A stretch of DNA of 64,000 bases from Streptacidiphilus jeojiense (GCF_000719095.1 NZ_JOEH01000024.1:1-64000), one strand, 5' to 3'; counted from the stretch's first letter, positions 1 to 8,739 are shown. The notes: generated from the sequence alone by a model not told the origin. Translations and numbers: made by a program.

Positions 1-474
1 GGGTTGAACGCTGGGGGCGGGGGGTTGCTCGGGGGGTTCGGGTGCGGCGGCTGCGTGGCTGGGCGCGCAGTTCCCCGCGCCCCTGGGGGGTGCGGACGGG
101 ACCACGATGCGGGTCTGGGAGGGGACGCCGCCCCTGCGGGCGGTCAGTGCGCCGGGGCCGGTGACCAGGGAGGTCAGGCGGCCGTCGGGGGTGGTCTCGG
201 CCCAGACCGGCTCCGCGCCCTGCGCGAACTGCACCAGGTAGAGCTCGCGCTGTCGCCGCACGCCCCGTACCGCGCCGTGGCGCTCCCGCAGGGCGTCGAC
301 CGTCGCCTGCAGCCGCTCCAGCGGCACCCGCCGCAGCAGCTCCGGGCTGAACAGCTCCGGGTCCAGCTGTTCCGCCGTGAAGGCGGTGACCAGGGCCTGC
401 GGCACCGGATCGGCCGGAACGTTGCGGCGCAGCTGGGCCAGCAGGGGGGAGAGGAGTCGGTCGCGGGTGCTCAA
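1..474 (-). CDS. Hypothetical protein, 3' end beyond the window
   Basis: This is a partial minus-strand gene that starts with TTG at 474, is preceded by an AGAGG ribosome site five bases away, and runs off the left edge with no stop (158 codons seen). The first 110 residues look like a real globular domain, beginning MSTRDRLLSPLLAQLRR, with helical segments and the stretch ELYLVQFAQG. This resembles the small N-terminal domain found before some streptomycete class-A beta-lactamase-like hydrolases, but the resemblance is weak. From about residue 128 the frame runs through a copy of the GCGCAGTTCCCCGCGCCCCT repeat and becomes a Pro/Ala-rich tail. I cannot assign a function. Confidence 0.55.
   Translation of the reverse strand, partial: MSTRDRLLSPLLAQLRRNVPADPVPQALVTAFTAEQLDPELFSPELLRRVPLERLQATVDALRERHGAVRGVRRQRELYLVQFAQGAEPVWAETTPDGRLTSLVTGPGALTARRGGVPSQTRIVVPSAPPRGAGNCAPSHAAAAPEPPEQPPAPSVQP
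65..84. repeat. Streptomycete GCGCAGTTCCCCGCGCCCCT repeat, copy 1
   Basis: This exact 20-mer recurs at 16498-16517 (inverted), 16549-16568 and 61725-61744. This copy lies inside the open frame of the left-edge gene, whereas the others are intergenic. Confidence 0.85.
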
Positions 475-648
475 GTGATCCTCTTTCTACGGTCGTGCTA
501 TCACCGTAGGTAACGAGTGGGGTACGGAGCGGGAGCGACGCTGGTTGCGGCTTGCGATCTTTTGACGGGAAGGGGTTCCGGAACAGAGGGGGAGTCCGTA
601 CGCTCGCGCCAATCGGCCGGATACCAGTGAGTAGTAGGGGTGCGACAC

Positions 649-1848
649 ATGTCGTCAGCAGGGACAACGGAGGTCCCGACGGGGCTGCGCCGCGCGCGGA
701 TCGCCCTGCTGGTGAGCTATCTGGCGCAGGGGGCGGTGTTCGCGCTCCTGGTCACCCGCATCCCCTCGATCCAGACCCAGTACGGGATCAGCGACAACCT
801 GCTGCCGGTGTTCCTCGCCGCGGTGCCGATCCTGGCCGGTGTCGGCTCCATCTCCATGGAGTGGGTGGTCAAGAGGACCTCGCCGCGGGCCGTGCTGCGG
901 ATCGTCCAGCCGCTGGTCTGCCTGACCCTGCTGGGCGTCGGCGCGGGCGACAACATGGCCGAGGCCGCCGTCGCGCTGGGCGCCTTCGGGCTGATGGTCG
1001 GCGGCCTGGACGCCAGCCAGGCGATGTCGGCGGTGGCGCTGCAGCACCGCTACGGCCGCAGCATCATGCAGGGCTTCTACGCCTCCTACAGCCTGGGCGG
1101 CATCATCGGCGCCCTGCTGGCCGCGACCGGCTTCACCCAACTGTCGCTGTTCGGCACCACCACCGCCCTGGCGATCCCGGTCGTGGTGGTCGCCAGCGTC
1201 TGGTACGCGGGGCCGCACGAGCTCGGCCACGCCGTGGAGGAGGCCGCCGCGGCCGCCGCGCGGTCCATCCCCTGGAAGCCGCTGCTGCCGCTCTGCCTGG
1301 CCATGTGCGTGGCGTACATCGCCGACGCGACGGTCTCCAACTGGAGCGCCAAGTACATGCAGGACCTGCTGCACACCTCCAAGCACATGTACGCGATCCC
1401 GTACGCCGCCTACATGGTGGTGATGCTGCTCGGCCGGACCTTCGGCGACGGACGGGTGCAGCGCTGGGGCAGCGTCCGCACGGTCAGCCTCGGCGCGATC
1501 GTCTGCGCCGTCGGCTTCGGCCTGGTCTCCGTCGCCCCCGAGCAGTGGACCGCGGTGGTGGCCTTCGCCGTCGTCGGCCTGGGGGTCAGCGTGGTGGTGC
1601 CGCAGGTCTTCGCGGCCGGCGGGCGGCTGTTCCCGGGCGCCTCCGACGCGGCCGTGGCACGGATCAACATCTTCAACTACGTGGGCTTCCTGGTCGGCTC
1701 GCCGCTGGTCGGCGGTATCGCGGTCGGACTGAACTACCGCTGGGCGATGCTGGTGCCGATGGTGCTGGTGCTGCTGATCCTGCTGGTCGCCAAGTCGTTC
1801 GGGGCACCGGCCGTGCAGCTCGCGGAGGCCGATACCGTGGCGGTATGA
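649..1848 (+). CDS. MFS transporter
   Basis: This 399-residue membrane protein has about twelve hydrophobic segments and an alternating loop pattern typical of the major facilitator superfamily. The best start is ATG 649, with AGGGG eight bases upstream; a GTG at 640 is in frame but lacks a good ribosome site. Charged loops such as VVKRTSPRAVLR between the early helices fit the MFS loop 2-3 region. The substrate cannot be read from the sequence. Its stop overlaps the start of the downstream deacetylase gene (ATGA), so the two are translationally coupled, a pairing also seen in other streptomycetes. The protein should lie in the cytoplasmic membrane. Confidence 0.85.
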   Translation: MSSAGTTEVPTGLRRARIALLVSYLAQGAVFALLVTRIPSIQTQYGISDNLLPVFLAAVPILAGVGSISMEWVVKRTSPRAVLRIVQPLVCLTLLGVGAGDNMAEAAVALGAFGLMVGGLDASQAMSAVALQHRYGRSIMQGFYASYSLGGIIGALLAATGFTQLSLFGTTTALAIPVVVVASVWYAGPHELGHAVEEAAAAAARSIPWKPLLPLCLAMCVAYIADATVSNWSAKYMQDLLHTSKHMYAIPYAAYMVVMLLGRTFGDGRVQRWGSVRTVSLGAIVCAVGFGLVSVAPEQWTAVVAFAVVGLGVSVVVPQVFAAGGRLFPGASDAAVARINIFNYVGFLVGSPLVGGIAVGLNYRWAMLVPMVLVLLILLVAKSFGAPAVQLAEADTVAV

Positions 1849-3035
1849 CCCTGCACCAGCCTCCGCCGCAGCGCACCCTGGACCTCTTCTGGGACGACGA
1901 CGTCACCCGCTACGACTTCGGTCCCGGCCACCCGATGGACCCGGTCCGGCTGGCGCTGACGATGTCGCTGGTGCGGGCCTTCGGGCTGGACCGGCTGCCC
2001 AATGTCACCGTGCGCTCGGCCCCGGCCGCCGGGGACTCCACGCTGGCGCTGGTGCACGACCCCGGCTATGTCGCCGCGGTGCGCGAGGTGGCCGGGAGCG
2101 GGGTGCCGGACCTGTCGCGCGGGCTCGGCACCGAGGACAACCCGGCGTTCGCGGCCATGCACGAGGCCTCCGCGCTGATCGCGGGGCAGTCGGTGGCCGG
2201 CGCCGAGGCGGTGTGGGAGAAGGGCGGACGGGCCGTCAACTTCGCCGGCGGGCTGCACCATGCCATGGCCGGCAAGGCGTCCGGCTTCTGCGTCTACAAC
2301 GACGCCGCCCTCGCCGTCGCCCGGCTGCTGGAGCTGGGCGCCGAGCGGGTCGCCTACGTGGACGTGGACGTGCACCACGGCGACGGCGTGCAGCAGGCCT
2401 TCTGGAACGATCCGCGGGTGCTGACCATCTCGCTGCATGAGCATCCGCGGACCCTGTTCCCGCAGACCGGCTGGGCCGAGGAGACCGGCGGCCCGGAGGC
2501 CGAGGGCACGGCCGTCAACCTGCCGCTGCCGGCCGGCACCGGTGACTCCGGCTGGCTGCGGGCCTTCCACGCCGTGGTGCCCGGACTGCTCGCCGCCTTC
2601 CGGCCGCAGGCCCTGGTCACCCAGCACGGCGCGGACACCCATGTGGAGGACCCGCTGGCGCATCTGGCCGTCAGCCTGGACGCCCAGCGGGTGGTGGCGG
2701 CAGCTCTGGCCGGGCTGGCCGACGAGCACGCCGGCGGGCGCTGGCTGGCGCTGGGCGGCGGCGGTTACGCGGTGGCGGACGTCGTGCCCCGCTCCTGGAC
2801 CCATCTGGTGGCCATCGCCGCCGGGCACCCCCTCGCGCCGGAGCAGGAGACCCCGGAGGAGTGGCGTGCCGAAGTGATGCGCCGCACCCGGCAGCACGCC
2901 CCGCAGCGGATGACCGACGGCATGGCGGCCACCTGGAAGGACTTCGACGGCGGCTACGACCCTGCCGACCGCCTGGACCAGGCCGTGCTGGCGACCCGCA
3001 GGGCGGTCTTCCCGCACCACGGGCTGCTGCCCTGA
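1845..3035 (+). CDS. acuC: AcuC-type histone deacetylase family protein
   Basis: This 396-residue protein belongs to the arginase/deacetylase superfamily. Diagnostic segments are GGLHHAMAGKASGFCVYND (His-His pair and Cys/Tyr loop) and VDVDVHHGDGVQ, which carries the zinc-binding Asp and His. A later GADTHVEDP segment supplies the second metal Asp. AcuC enzymes remove acetyl groups from lysines, for example on acetyl-CoA synthetase, linking NAD-independent deacetylation to carbon metabolism. The length is normal for the family. ATG 1845 overlaps the stop of the MFS gene by four bases, so it is the second gene of a coupled pair. Lack of regulator genes nearby leaves its control unknown. Confidence 0.9.
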   Translation: MTLHQPPPQRTLDLFWDDDVTRYDFGPGHPMDPVRLALTMSLVRAFGLDRLPNVTVRSAPAAGDSTLALVHDPGYVAAVREVAGSGVPDLSRGLGTEDNPAFAAMHEASALIAGQSVAGAEAVWEKGGRAVNFAGGLHHAMAGKASGFCVYNDAALAVARLLELGAERVAYVDVDVHHGDGVQQAFWNDPRVLTISLHEHPRTLFPQTGWAEETGGPEAEGTAVNLPLPAGTGDSGWLRAFHAVVPGLLAAFRPQALVTQHGADTHVEDPLAHLAVSLDAQRVVAAALAGLADEHAGGRWLALGGGGYAVADVVPRSWTHLVAIAAGHPLAPEQETPEEWRAEVMRRTRQHAPQRMTDGMAATWKDFDGGYDPADRLDQAVLATRRAVFPHHGLLP

Positions 3036-3094
3036 CTCTCCCGGGCCGGCCTGAGGGTCTGTCACCGGCCGCTCCCCGCTGGAACACTGGTGCC

Positions 3095-3967
3095 GTGATC
3101 AAAGCCGAGGAGCTCCACGCCCATCTGCTGGACAGCCGGATCGCCGGGGAGGTCGCCACCCCCAGGGAGGACAACCTCAGCAAGTACGCCCGCTTCGCCC
3201 GCCGCGACCCGTGGGTGCTGCTGGGCCTGGACCCCGAGGGCGAGTGGACCCAGGACGAGGTGCTGGCGCTGATGGCGCGTCGGGCCGGGGTCTCGCCCGA
3301 CCGGAACCACCGGCAGGGCCAGGACACCATCGACCCGCAGTTGACCATCGACGCCCTGGACGCCGTCGCCGTCGTGGTGGCCCGCACCGCCGAGCGCGGC
3401 GGCTCGGTCCTGATGGGCACCGGGCACCCCGGGCAGCTCATCGGGTTCCACTCGGCGCTCGGGGATGCGCTGGAGGCCGCCGGATGCGCTGTGCTCACTC
3501 CGGCGCACGGACGTGACTTCCTGATGCACTCGGTACACGGCGAGCGCTCCTGTTCGCTCGACTACGTGCAGCGGGTGGGAGTCGTGAGGGTGTATGAAGG
3601 AGCACCCCCGAGTGGAGTGTCGCCCTCCGCAGCAGTGCCCGCGGAAGGCGGTGCCGCCACCCGGGGCGAGCTCTCCGACCCCGTCCACACCCACTCGCCG
3701 CAGCCGGTCAGGATCGCCCTGGCCGCACTCGCCGAGGCTGGTCAGCCCCGTCCTGACCTGCTGCTCGGGGACCACGGCTGGGCCTGCGGGGCCGGCCGGC
3801 TCGGGGTCACCTCGATCGGCCTGGCGGACTCCAACGACCCGGGGGTGTTCGTCGCCGAGGCGGAGGGGATGGTCGCGGCGGCGGTTCCGCTCGACGACGG
3901 TGTGCGACCGGACTGCTACGAACTGCTGAGCGCCTACGTACTGCAACAGGCTGGTATGTCTCGGTAA
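3095..3967 (+). CDS. Conserved streptomycete phosphatase-like protein
   Basis: This 290-residue protein starts at GTG 3095. It has two globular parts separated by a Ser/Pro/Ala-rich insert at about residues 168-200. The N-terminal part contains ARRDPWVLLGLDPEG, an SPDRNHRQGQDTIDP segment and GSVLMGTGHPGQL. The C-terminal part contains DLLLGDHGWACGAGRLG and GLADSNDP, which look like a ligand or metal site. Genes of this kind are annotated as phosphatases in related genomes, but I see no standard phosphatase signature. It lies between acuC and the small HTH gene with short gaps, so it may be in the same transcript as its upstream neighbours. Confidence 0.65.
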   Translation: MIKAEELHAHLLDSRIAGEVATPREDNLSKYARFARRDPWVLLGLDPEGEWTQDEVLALMARRAGVSPDRNHRQGQDTIDPQLTIDALDAVAVVVARTAERGGSVLMGTGHPGQLIGFHSALGDALEAAGCAVLTPAHGRDFLMHSVHGERSCSLDYVQRVGVVRVYEGAPPSGVSPSAAVPAEGGAATRGELSDPVHTHSPQPVRIALAALAEAGQPRPDLLLGDHGWACGAGRLGVTSIGLADSNDPGVFVAEAEGMVAAAVPLDDGVRPDCYELLSAYVLQQAGMSR

Positions 3968-4092
3968 TCTCGGGCCCCTCCCCCCTCTTCCCACTGGTAC
4001 CACCCGCACCTACTCTGGGTATACGCGTGTGCTGGCTGGAGTCACCGGAGGGGAAGCCGGTGCCCGTCACACGGATAAGGGTCGGTGTTGTC

Positions 4093-4302
4093 ATGGCGTC
4101 TGGAGAGCGGCCTCTGAACGAGGTCAACTTCCTCACCGTGGCGGAAGTCGCCTCGGTGATGCGAGTGTCGAAGATGACCGTGTACCGCCTGGTGCACAGC
4201 AGCGAGCTGCCTGCGATCCGCGTAGGCCGCTCCTTCCGGGTTCCGGAGCAGGCGGTCCACGACTACCTTCGCGAGTCCTACGTGGGACGGGAGACCGCGT
4301 AG
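4093..4302 (+). CDS. Excisionase/MerR-type helix-turn-helix protein
   Basis: This 69-residue protein consists almost entirely of a winged HTH of the excisionase (BldC-like) class: FLTVAEVASVMRVSKMTVYRLV is the helix-turn-helix and IRVGRSFRVPEQAV the wing. ATG 4093 gives the usual family N-terminus; an in-frame GTG at 4027 would add 22 residues of poor character. Proteins of this size bind DNA as stacked oligomers, as BldC does. Its place next to bldN is conserved in streptomycetes, which suggests a housekeeping or developmental role rather than phage excision. A strong terminator hairpin follows at 4393. Confidence 0.8.
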   Translation: MASGERPLNEVNFLTVAEVASVMRVSKMTVYRLVHSSELPAIRVGRSFRVPEQAVHDYLRESYVGRETA

Positions 4303-4392
4303 GAGCGAGTCGGCCATCCGGTCGGAGCGCCAGGCAGGAGCATGCGAGCCAGAGAAGCATGCGATACAGAAGCACAGCGCAGCGCCAACGAC

Positions 4393-4426
4393 AGCCCGGC
4401 CAGGGGCTCCTGCCCCTGGCCGGGCT
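4393..4426 (+). terminator. Terminator hairpin after the HTH gene
   Basis: A perfect 15-bp GC-rich stem (AGCCCGGCCAGGGGC and its complement) closes a TCCT loop about 90 bases after the stop codon. There is no long T-run, as is usual in streptomycetes. Confidence 0.75.
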
Positions 4427-4526
4427 GCTGCCCGGGAGCCGGATTACGTCCTGGGGCGAGGTTTCGGTACGCTGGTGGCTTACGTCAGTCGTTTGGACCC
4501 AGGTCCCGCTCCGCGGGCATGTCCAG

Positions 4527-4544
4527 CCCGCTTCTGCGGGTTTT
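4527..4544 (+). promoter_or_regulatory. Leader hairpin with T-run before bS22
   Basis: CCCGC, a TTCT loop, GCGGG and then TTTT lie only 21 bases before the bS22 start codon. A U-tailed hairpin so near a ribosomal gene could act as an attenuator in its leader, or could end an upstream transcript. Confidence 0.4.
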
Positions 4545-4565
4545 GTCCAGTGAGTGAGGGTTTCT

Positions 4566-4664
4566 ATGGGCTCCGTCATCAAGAAGCGTCGCAAGCGTAT
4601 GGCCAAGAAGAAGCACCGCAAGCTTCTCAAGCGCACGCGCGTCCAGCGTCGCAACAAGAAGTAG
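4566..4664 (+). CDS. 30S ribosomal protein bS22 (AURKAIP1/COX24 domain)
   Basis: This 32-residue, extremely basic protein begins [20 protein letters not shown] and ends [10 protein letters not shown]. It matches the AURKAIP1/COX24 family, shown in mycobacteria to be an extra small-subunit protein (bS22) near the decoding region. A GAGGG ribosome site lies five bases before the ATG. It is conserved at this position between the small HTH gene and the epimerase gene in streptomycetes. A terminator-like hairpin follows at 4701. The gene is short enough to be missed by most gene callers. Confidence 0.9.
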   Translation: MGSVIKKRRKRMAKKKHRKLLKRTRVQRRNKK

Positions 4665-4700
4665 GCCCACAGGGTCTCGCCCGGCCTCCGGGTTCCGCTG

Positions 4701-4732
4701 CTGCCCGTTCCGACATCCGTCGGGGCGGGCAG
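4701..4732 (+). terminator. Terminator hairpin after bS22
   Basis: CTGCCCG and CGGGCAG form the outer stem, with CCGAC/GTCGG pairing inside, 36 bases after the bS22 stop. Confidence 0.6.
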
Positions 4733-4852
4733 CGGCGTTGTTGCGCGAGGTGTCGACATTGCCAGGTAACAGGCGACAGGTAGTCTCCACAGGGAGAGGT
4801 CGCCCAGGGGGAGTCGGGGACCTCCGCGCCTGAGGCGGGAAGGGACTGTCCG

Positions 4853-5950
4853 TTGGGTAAGGTCGTGCTCGTCACCGGAGTGGCCCGGCACCTGGGGAGC
4901 CGCTACGTCCAGGCGATCCGCCGGCAGCCGGGCGTGGACCTGGTCGTCGGCGTCGATCTGCAGCCCTCGGCGCACGACCTGGACGGGACCACCGATCCGG
5001 ACCGGCTCGCGGACCTGGCCGAGTACCGGTTCGTCCGGGCCGACATCCGCCGCCCGACCGTGGCCGGGGTGATCGCCCAGTACGGCGTGGACACCGTGGT
5101 GCACCTCAACGTCAGCACCACCGCCCTGGGTTCGACCAGCCGGTCGACGGTCAAGGAGACCAACGTCATCGGCACCATGCAGCTGCTCGCCGCGGCGCAG
5201 AAGGCGGCCGGTGTGCAGCGGCTCGTGGTCAAGTCCACGACCAGCGTGTACGGCTCCGCGCCGCGCGACCCGGCGGTGTTCAGCGAGCAGATGCAGCCCA
5301 AGGTGCTGCCCAGCGGCGGCTTCGCCAAGGACGCCGTCGAGGTCGAGGGCTACGTCCGCGGCTTCGCCCGGCGCCGCCCCGACGTCGCGGTGTGCGTGCT
5401 GCGCTTCGCCAACATCATCGGACCGCACGCGGACACCCCGCTCGCCGACTACTTCGCGCTGCCGGTGCTGCCGACCGTGCTCGGCTACGACCCCAGGCTG
5501 CAGTTCGTCCACGAGGACGACGCGGTGGAGGTGCTGCGGCTGGCCTCGGTGGACCCCCGGCGCGGAACCACCAACGTGGGCACCTTCAACGTCGCCGGCG
5601 AGGGCGTGATGGTGCTCTCGCAGGCCGCCCGGCGGCTCGGCCGGCCCACGGTGCCGATGCTGCTGCCCGCGGTCAGCTGGATGGCCGGACTGGCCCGGCA
5701 GACCAGGCTGCTGGACTTCTCGCCGGAACAGATGCGGCTGCTCACCCACGGACGGGTGGTCGACACCACCCAGCTCCGGGAGACGTTCGGCTACCACCCC
5801 GGCTACACCACCGAGCAGGCGCTGGCCGATGTGGCCGGCAGCGGCAGGCCGGGGCTGCTGCGCCCGGAGCAGGTGGCCGGTTGGACTTCGAAGGTGGCCG
5901 CGCAGCTGCGGGTCACCGCGCTGCCTGACGGCGGAGGGAAAAGGCGATGA
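4853..5950 (+). CDS. NAD-dependent epimerase/dehydratase family protein
   Basis: This 365-residue extended SDR-fold protein has a nucleotide-binding glycine motif near the N-terminus (VLVTGVARHLGSRYV) and an acidic strand end GVDLQ. TTG 4853 is the likely start, with AAGGG eight bases upstream. The usual catalytic YxxxK is not evident: the expected region reads PSGGFAKDAVEVEGY, so activity as a classic epimerase is doubtful. Its stop overlaps the start of the acyltransferase gene (ATGA), which suggests that the two proteins act together, perhaps in lipid or envelope metabolism; that role is inference. Confidence 0.75.
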   Translation: MGKVVLVTGVARHLGSRYVQAIRRQPGVDLVVGVDLQPSAHDLDGTTDPDRLADLAEYRFVRADIRRPTVAGVIAQYGVDTVVHLNVSTTALGSTSRSTVKETNVIGTMQLLAAAQKAAGVQRLVVKSTTSVYGSAPRDPAVFSEQMQPKVLPSGGFAKDAVEVEGYVRGFARRRPDVAVCVLRFANIIGPHADTPLADYFALPVLPTVLGYDPRLQFVHEDDAVEVLRLASVDPRRGTTNVGTFNVAGEGVMVLSQAARRLGRPTVPMLLPAVSWMAGLARQTRLLDFSPEQMRLLTHGRVVDTTQLRETFGYHPGYTTEQALADVAGSGRPGLLRPEQVAGWTSKVAAQLRVTALPDGGGKRR

Positions 5951-7197
5951 GCTCGGCAAGGGAGCAGGCCGGCACGGCGGGCGGGCCCGCGGGCGACGGC
6001 GAGGCGCGGGCCAAGGTCATCCCCATCGGCACCGGGCGCGGCTCACGGGCCGGTCGGGACGGCCGCGGTGCGCGCGGCGGCCGGGCCGCACAGCGGCGTA
6101 CCGAGGAACTGGCGGACCCGACGGTCCTGGCCGGGGCGGAACCCGGGACGGAGTCAGGGCTGGAGTCCGGGCCGGAGCCTGTGCCGGCGCCCGGGACCGA
6201 GCCGGCCGGGGCCGGGACGGGACCTGAGCCCGTGTCGGAGCCCGCCGGAGCGCCGCCGGAGCGGGCGCCCGGGCGCGGTGTCGCGGACTCGGTGGCCGAC
6301 GCGGTCGGCCACGCCCTGGCCGGGCCGCTGGGCGGCCTCGCCGGGCGGCTGCTCGGCCGGGGCTGGGAGGAGCGGGCCGCCGGCGGCCTCGGCTTCCTGC
6401 GCCGCAGGCTCACCGGGGAGTACGAGGTCGACGAGTTCGGCTTCGACCCCGAGCTCACCGAGAAGGTGCTGCTGAGTGCGGTGCGCCCGCTGGCGGAGAA
6501 GTACTTCCGGCTGGAGGTGCGCGGCGCCGAGAACCTGCCCGAGAAGGGCGGTGCGCTGGTCGTCGCCAACCACTCCGGGGTGCTGCCCCTGGACGCGCTG
6601 ATGACCCAGGTCGCCATCCACGACCACACCCCGACCCACCGTCACCTGCGGATGCTCGCCGCCGACCTGGTGTTCGTGCTGCCCGGCGTCAACGAGCTGG
6701 CCCGCAAGGCCGGGCACACCCTGGCCTGCAACGAGGACGCGCAGCGGCTGCTGGAGCTGGGCGAGATCGTGGGCGTCTGGCCGGAGGGCTTCAAGGGGAT
6801 CGGCAAGCCCTTCGCCGACCGGTACAAGCTGCAGCGCTTCGGACGCGGCGGTTTCGTCTCCTCGGCGCTGCGGGCCGGGGTCCCGATCGTGCCCTGCTCG
6901 ATCGTGGGCGCGGAGGAGATCTATCCGATGATCGGCAACGCCAGGACGCTGGCCCGGCTGCTCGGGCTGCCCTACGTGCCGATCACGCCCACCTTCCCCT
7001 GGCTGGGCCCGCTGGGCGCGGTGCCGCTGCCGACCAAGTGGACCATCCAGTTCGGCGAGCCGATCCCGACCGACAGCTATCCGCCGGAGGCGGCGGACGA
7101 CCCGATGCTGCTGTTCAACCTCACCGACGAGGTCCGCGAGACGGTGCAGCACACCCTCTACAAGCTGCTGGTGCAGCGGCGTTCGGTGTTCTTCTAG
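5947..7197 (+). CDS. Lysophospholipid acyltransferase family protein
   Basis: This 416-residue protein has a disordered Pro/Glu/Gly-rich N-terminal region of about 110 residues followed by a PlsC-type acyltransferase domain. The acyltransferase boxes are NHSGVLPLD near residue 207 (a variant of the HxxxxD box, with six residues between His and Asp) and WPEGFKGIG near residue 278. Such enzymes transfer acyl groups to lysophosphatidate-like acceptors at the membrane. It is coupled to the upstream epimerase by a 4-base overlap and ends before a strong bidirectional terminator. The first 110 residues are low complexity and could be a linker or partner-binding region. Confidence 0.8.
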   Translation: MSSAREQAGTAGGPAGDGEARAKVIPIGTGRGSRAGRDGRGARGGRAAQRRTEELADPTVLAGAEPGTESGLESGPEPVPAPGTEPAGAGTGPEPVSEPAGAPPERAPGRGVADSVADAVGHALAGPLGGLAGRLLGRGWEERAAGGLGFLRRRLTGEYEVDEFGFDPELTEKVLLSAVRPLAEKYFRLEVRGAENLPEKGGALVVANHSGVLPLDALMTQVAIHDHTPTHRHLRMLAADLVFVLPGVNELARKAGHTLACNEDAQRLLELGEIVGVWPEGFKGIGKPFADRYKLQRFGRGGFVSSALRAGVPIVPCSIVGAEEIYPMIGNARTLARLLGLPYVPITPTFPWLGPLGAVPLPTKWTIQFGEPIPTDSYPPEAADDPMLLFNLTDEVRETVQHTLYKLLVQRRSVFF

Positions 7198-7225
7198 CAG
7201 GGTTCCACCAGCAGGACGGGATTGG

Positions 7226-7262
7226 TTCGGGGCCCGCAGCCTTCCTGGCTGCGGGCCCCGAA
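7226..7262. terminator. Bidirectional terminator between acyltransferase and rsbN
   Basis: TTCGGGGCCCGCAGCC and its exact complement form a 16-bp stem around a TTCCT loop, between two convergent genes. Confidence 0.85.
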
Positions 7263-7278
7263 GCACTCCTGCTGTCGC

Positions 7279-8511
7279 TCAGCTGAGGCCGATGCCGATG
7301 CTCGGCAGCAGCCCGGGGATCAGCGGGGGCACGGTCACGCCGTTGCCCGCCGGGCTGGCCGAGGCGCTGCCGGTGGCCGCGGCCGAACTCGTCGCCGAGG
7401 GGGTGGCCGACGGGGTGCTGCCGTTGAGCAGACCACCCGTCAGGTTCTGCACCAGACCGCCGCTGCTGCCGGTGCCGGAGGTGGTGCTGCCGGTCGGGGT
7501 CGCACTGCTGCCGGTGCCGCTGGTGCTGCCGGTCCCGGAGACGGTGGCACCGCTCGGCGCGGCGCTGCTGCCCGGGGAGCCGCTGTCGCCGGCCCTCGGC
7601 GTCGCGCCGGTACCGGTGCCGCCGCTCGGCAGGGCCGCGGTACCGTCGCTGCCACCCGGCGTCGGCAGGAGCTGCTGCAGCGGGGCGATGTCCTGGCTTA
7701 TTCCGTCGAGCAGGCTCTGCACCTGACCGGTGGGCCCGGCGAGTTGGCCGCCGAGCCGGGGCTCGATCGCGTGCAGGCGCTGCTGCTGCGAGTCGGCGAA
7801 CGAGGCCAACTGCTGCAGCGGGGCCATGGTGTGGTCCTGCCGATAGACGGCCTTGAGCAGCTCGCGGCCCTGGCTGCCCTCGCTGTTCATGTCGGTGAGG
7901 GCCCGGGAGACCTCGTCCGCGAGGTGCGGGCTGAGGCTCTCGCCCTCGCTCTGGTGCGCCATCAGCTGCTGCGCCTCGGACATCCGGTTGGACGCCTGGT
8001 CCAGCAGCAGCCGCCCGCGGGCGGCGTCGGAGCCGGCGAAGTCCAGCTGCCAGTTCTCCAGACCGCGCTTCATCCCGTAGAGCGAGTCGCCGGGCAGGGC
8101 CGAGGAGCTCGCCGCGGCGACCCCGCCGAGCGCGCCCACGGCGACCCCGGCGGCCAGTCCGCCGTACGCCAGCCGGCGGCCCCAGCGCGAGCCGGGACGG
8201 AACCTGCGGGCGGCCTCGGTGGCCCGGTGCGCGCCCCTGCGCTGGCCGGGGACGGCGGCACCGCCGCCACCGGCGAAGGCCCGCTCGAACTCGGCCATCA
8301 GCAGGGCGCGCTGGGTCGACTTCACGGTGGGGTCGAGAGCCGGCGGCGGCAGGGCGCCCAGTGCGTCCACGGCCGCCAGTAGTTCGGTGAACTGACCCTC
8401 GCCGGCCGGTTCCTGGTGCGGCGCCCCGATGGGAACCGCGGTGCCGGGGCGGTCCTCCACAGCGTCGGCGAAGGCTCTCGCCCTGCGGTGCTCGAGCACG
8501 TTGGCTGTCAT
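7279..8511 (-). CDS. rsbN: Anti-sigma factor RsbN (DUF5667 protein)
   Basis: This 410-residue protein sits directly downstream of bldN, the conserved position of RsbN, the membrane anti-sigma factor that holds BldN inactive. ATG 8511 has a GGAGG site upstream. The cytoplasmic N-terminus (about residues 1-110) would hold the sigma-binding helices. One membrane segment follows at about 114-134, then an extracellular region starting SSALPGDSLYGMKRGLENWQL that fits DUF5667. A Ser/Thr/Gly-rich low-complexity tail runs from about 280 to 390. In Streptomyces venezuelae rsbN has its own BldN-dependent promoter; the 228-base gap to bldN leaves room for one here. Confidence 0.88.
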   Translation of the reverse strand: MTANVLEHRRARAFADAVEDRPGTAVPIGAPHQEPAGEGQFTELLAAVDALGALPPPALDPTVKSTQRALLMAEFERAFAGGGGAAVPGQRRGAHRATEAARRFRPGSRWGRRLAYGGLAAGVAVGALGGVAAASSSALPGDSLYGMKRGLENWQLDFAGSDAARGRLLLDQASNRMSEAQQLMAHQSEGESLSPHLADEVSRALTDMNSEGSQGRELLKAVYRQDHTMAPLQQLASFADSQQQRLHAIEPRLGGQLAGPTGQVQSLLDGISQDIAPLQQLLPTPGGSDGTAALPSGGTGTGATPRAGDSGSPGSSAAPSGATVSGTGSTSGTGSSATPTGSTTSGTGSSGGLVQNLTGGLLNGSTPSATPSATSSAAATGSASASPAGNGVTVPPLIPGLLPSIGIGLS

Positions 8512-8608
8512 GGGCAGCACCTCCTCTCGTCGTTGTCGACAACTCGGCCGACCGGACGGTTGCGCAGTCGTGCCTGGGACCACCCCAAAGGGTGACGCAG
8601 GGATCCGG

Positions 8609-8637
8609 AGGTCCCGGAGCGCTCCGCCGGGGGACCT
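8609..8637 (-). terminator. Hairpin between bldN and rsbN
   Basis: AGGTCCC and GGGACCT enclose a second self-complementary core GGAGCGCTCC, about 100 bases after the bldN stop. It may end or attenuate the bldN transcript before rsbN. Confidence 0.45.
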
Positions 8638-8739
8638 GAAGGTCCTTGCACCGTGCGCAACGAGCGGAGGGGACGCTCGGTTACGCTTCCGCGATCATGC
8701 CCTGCGGCGAAGAAGTGACGGATCATCTGTTCTGAGCGG

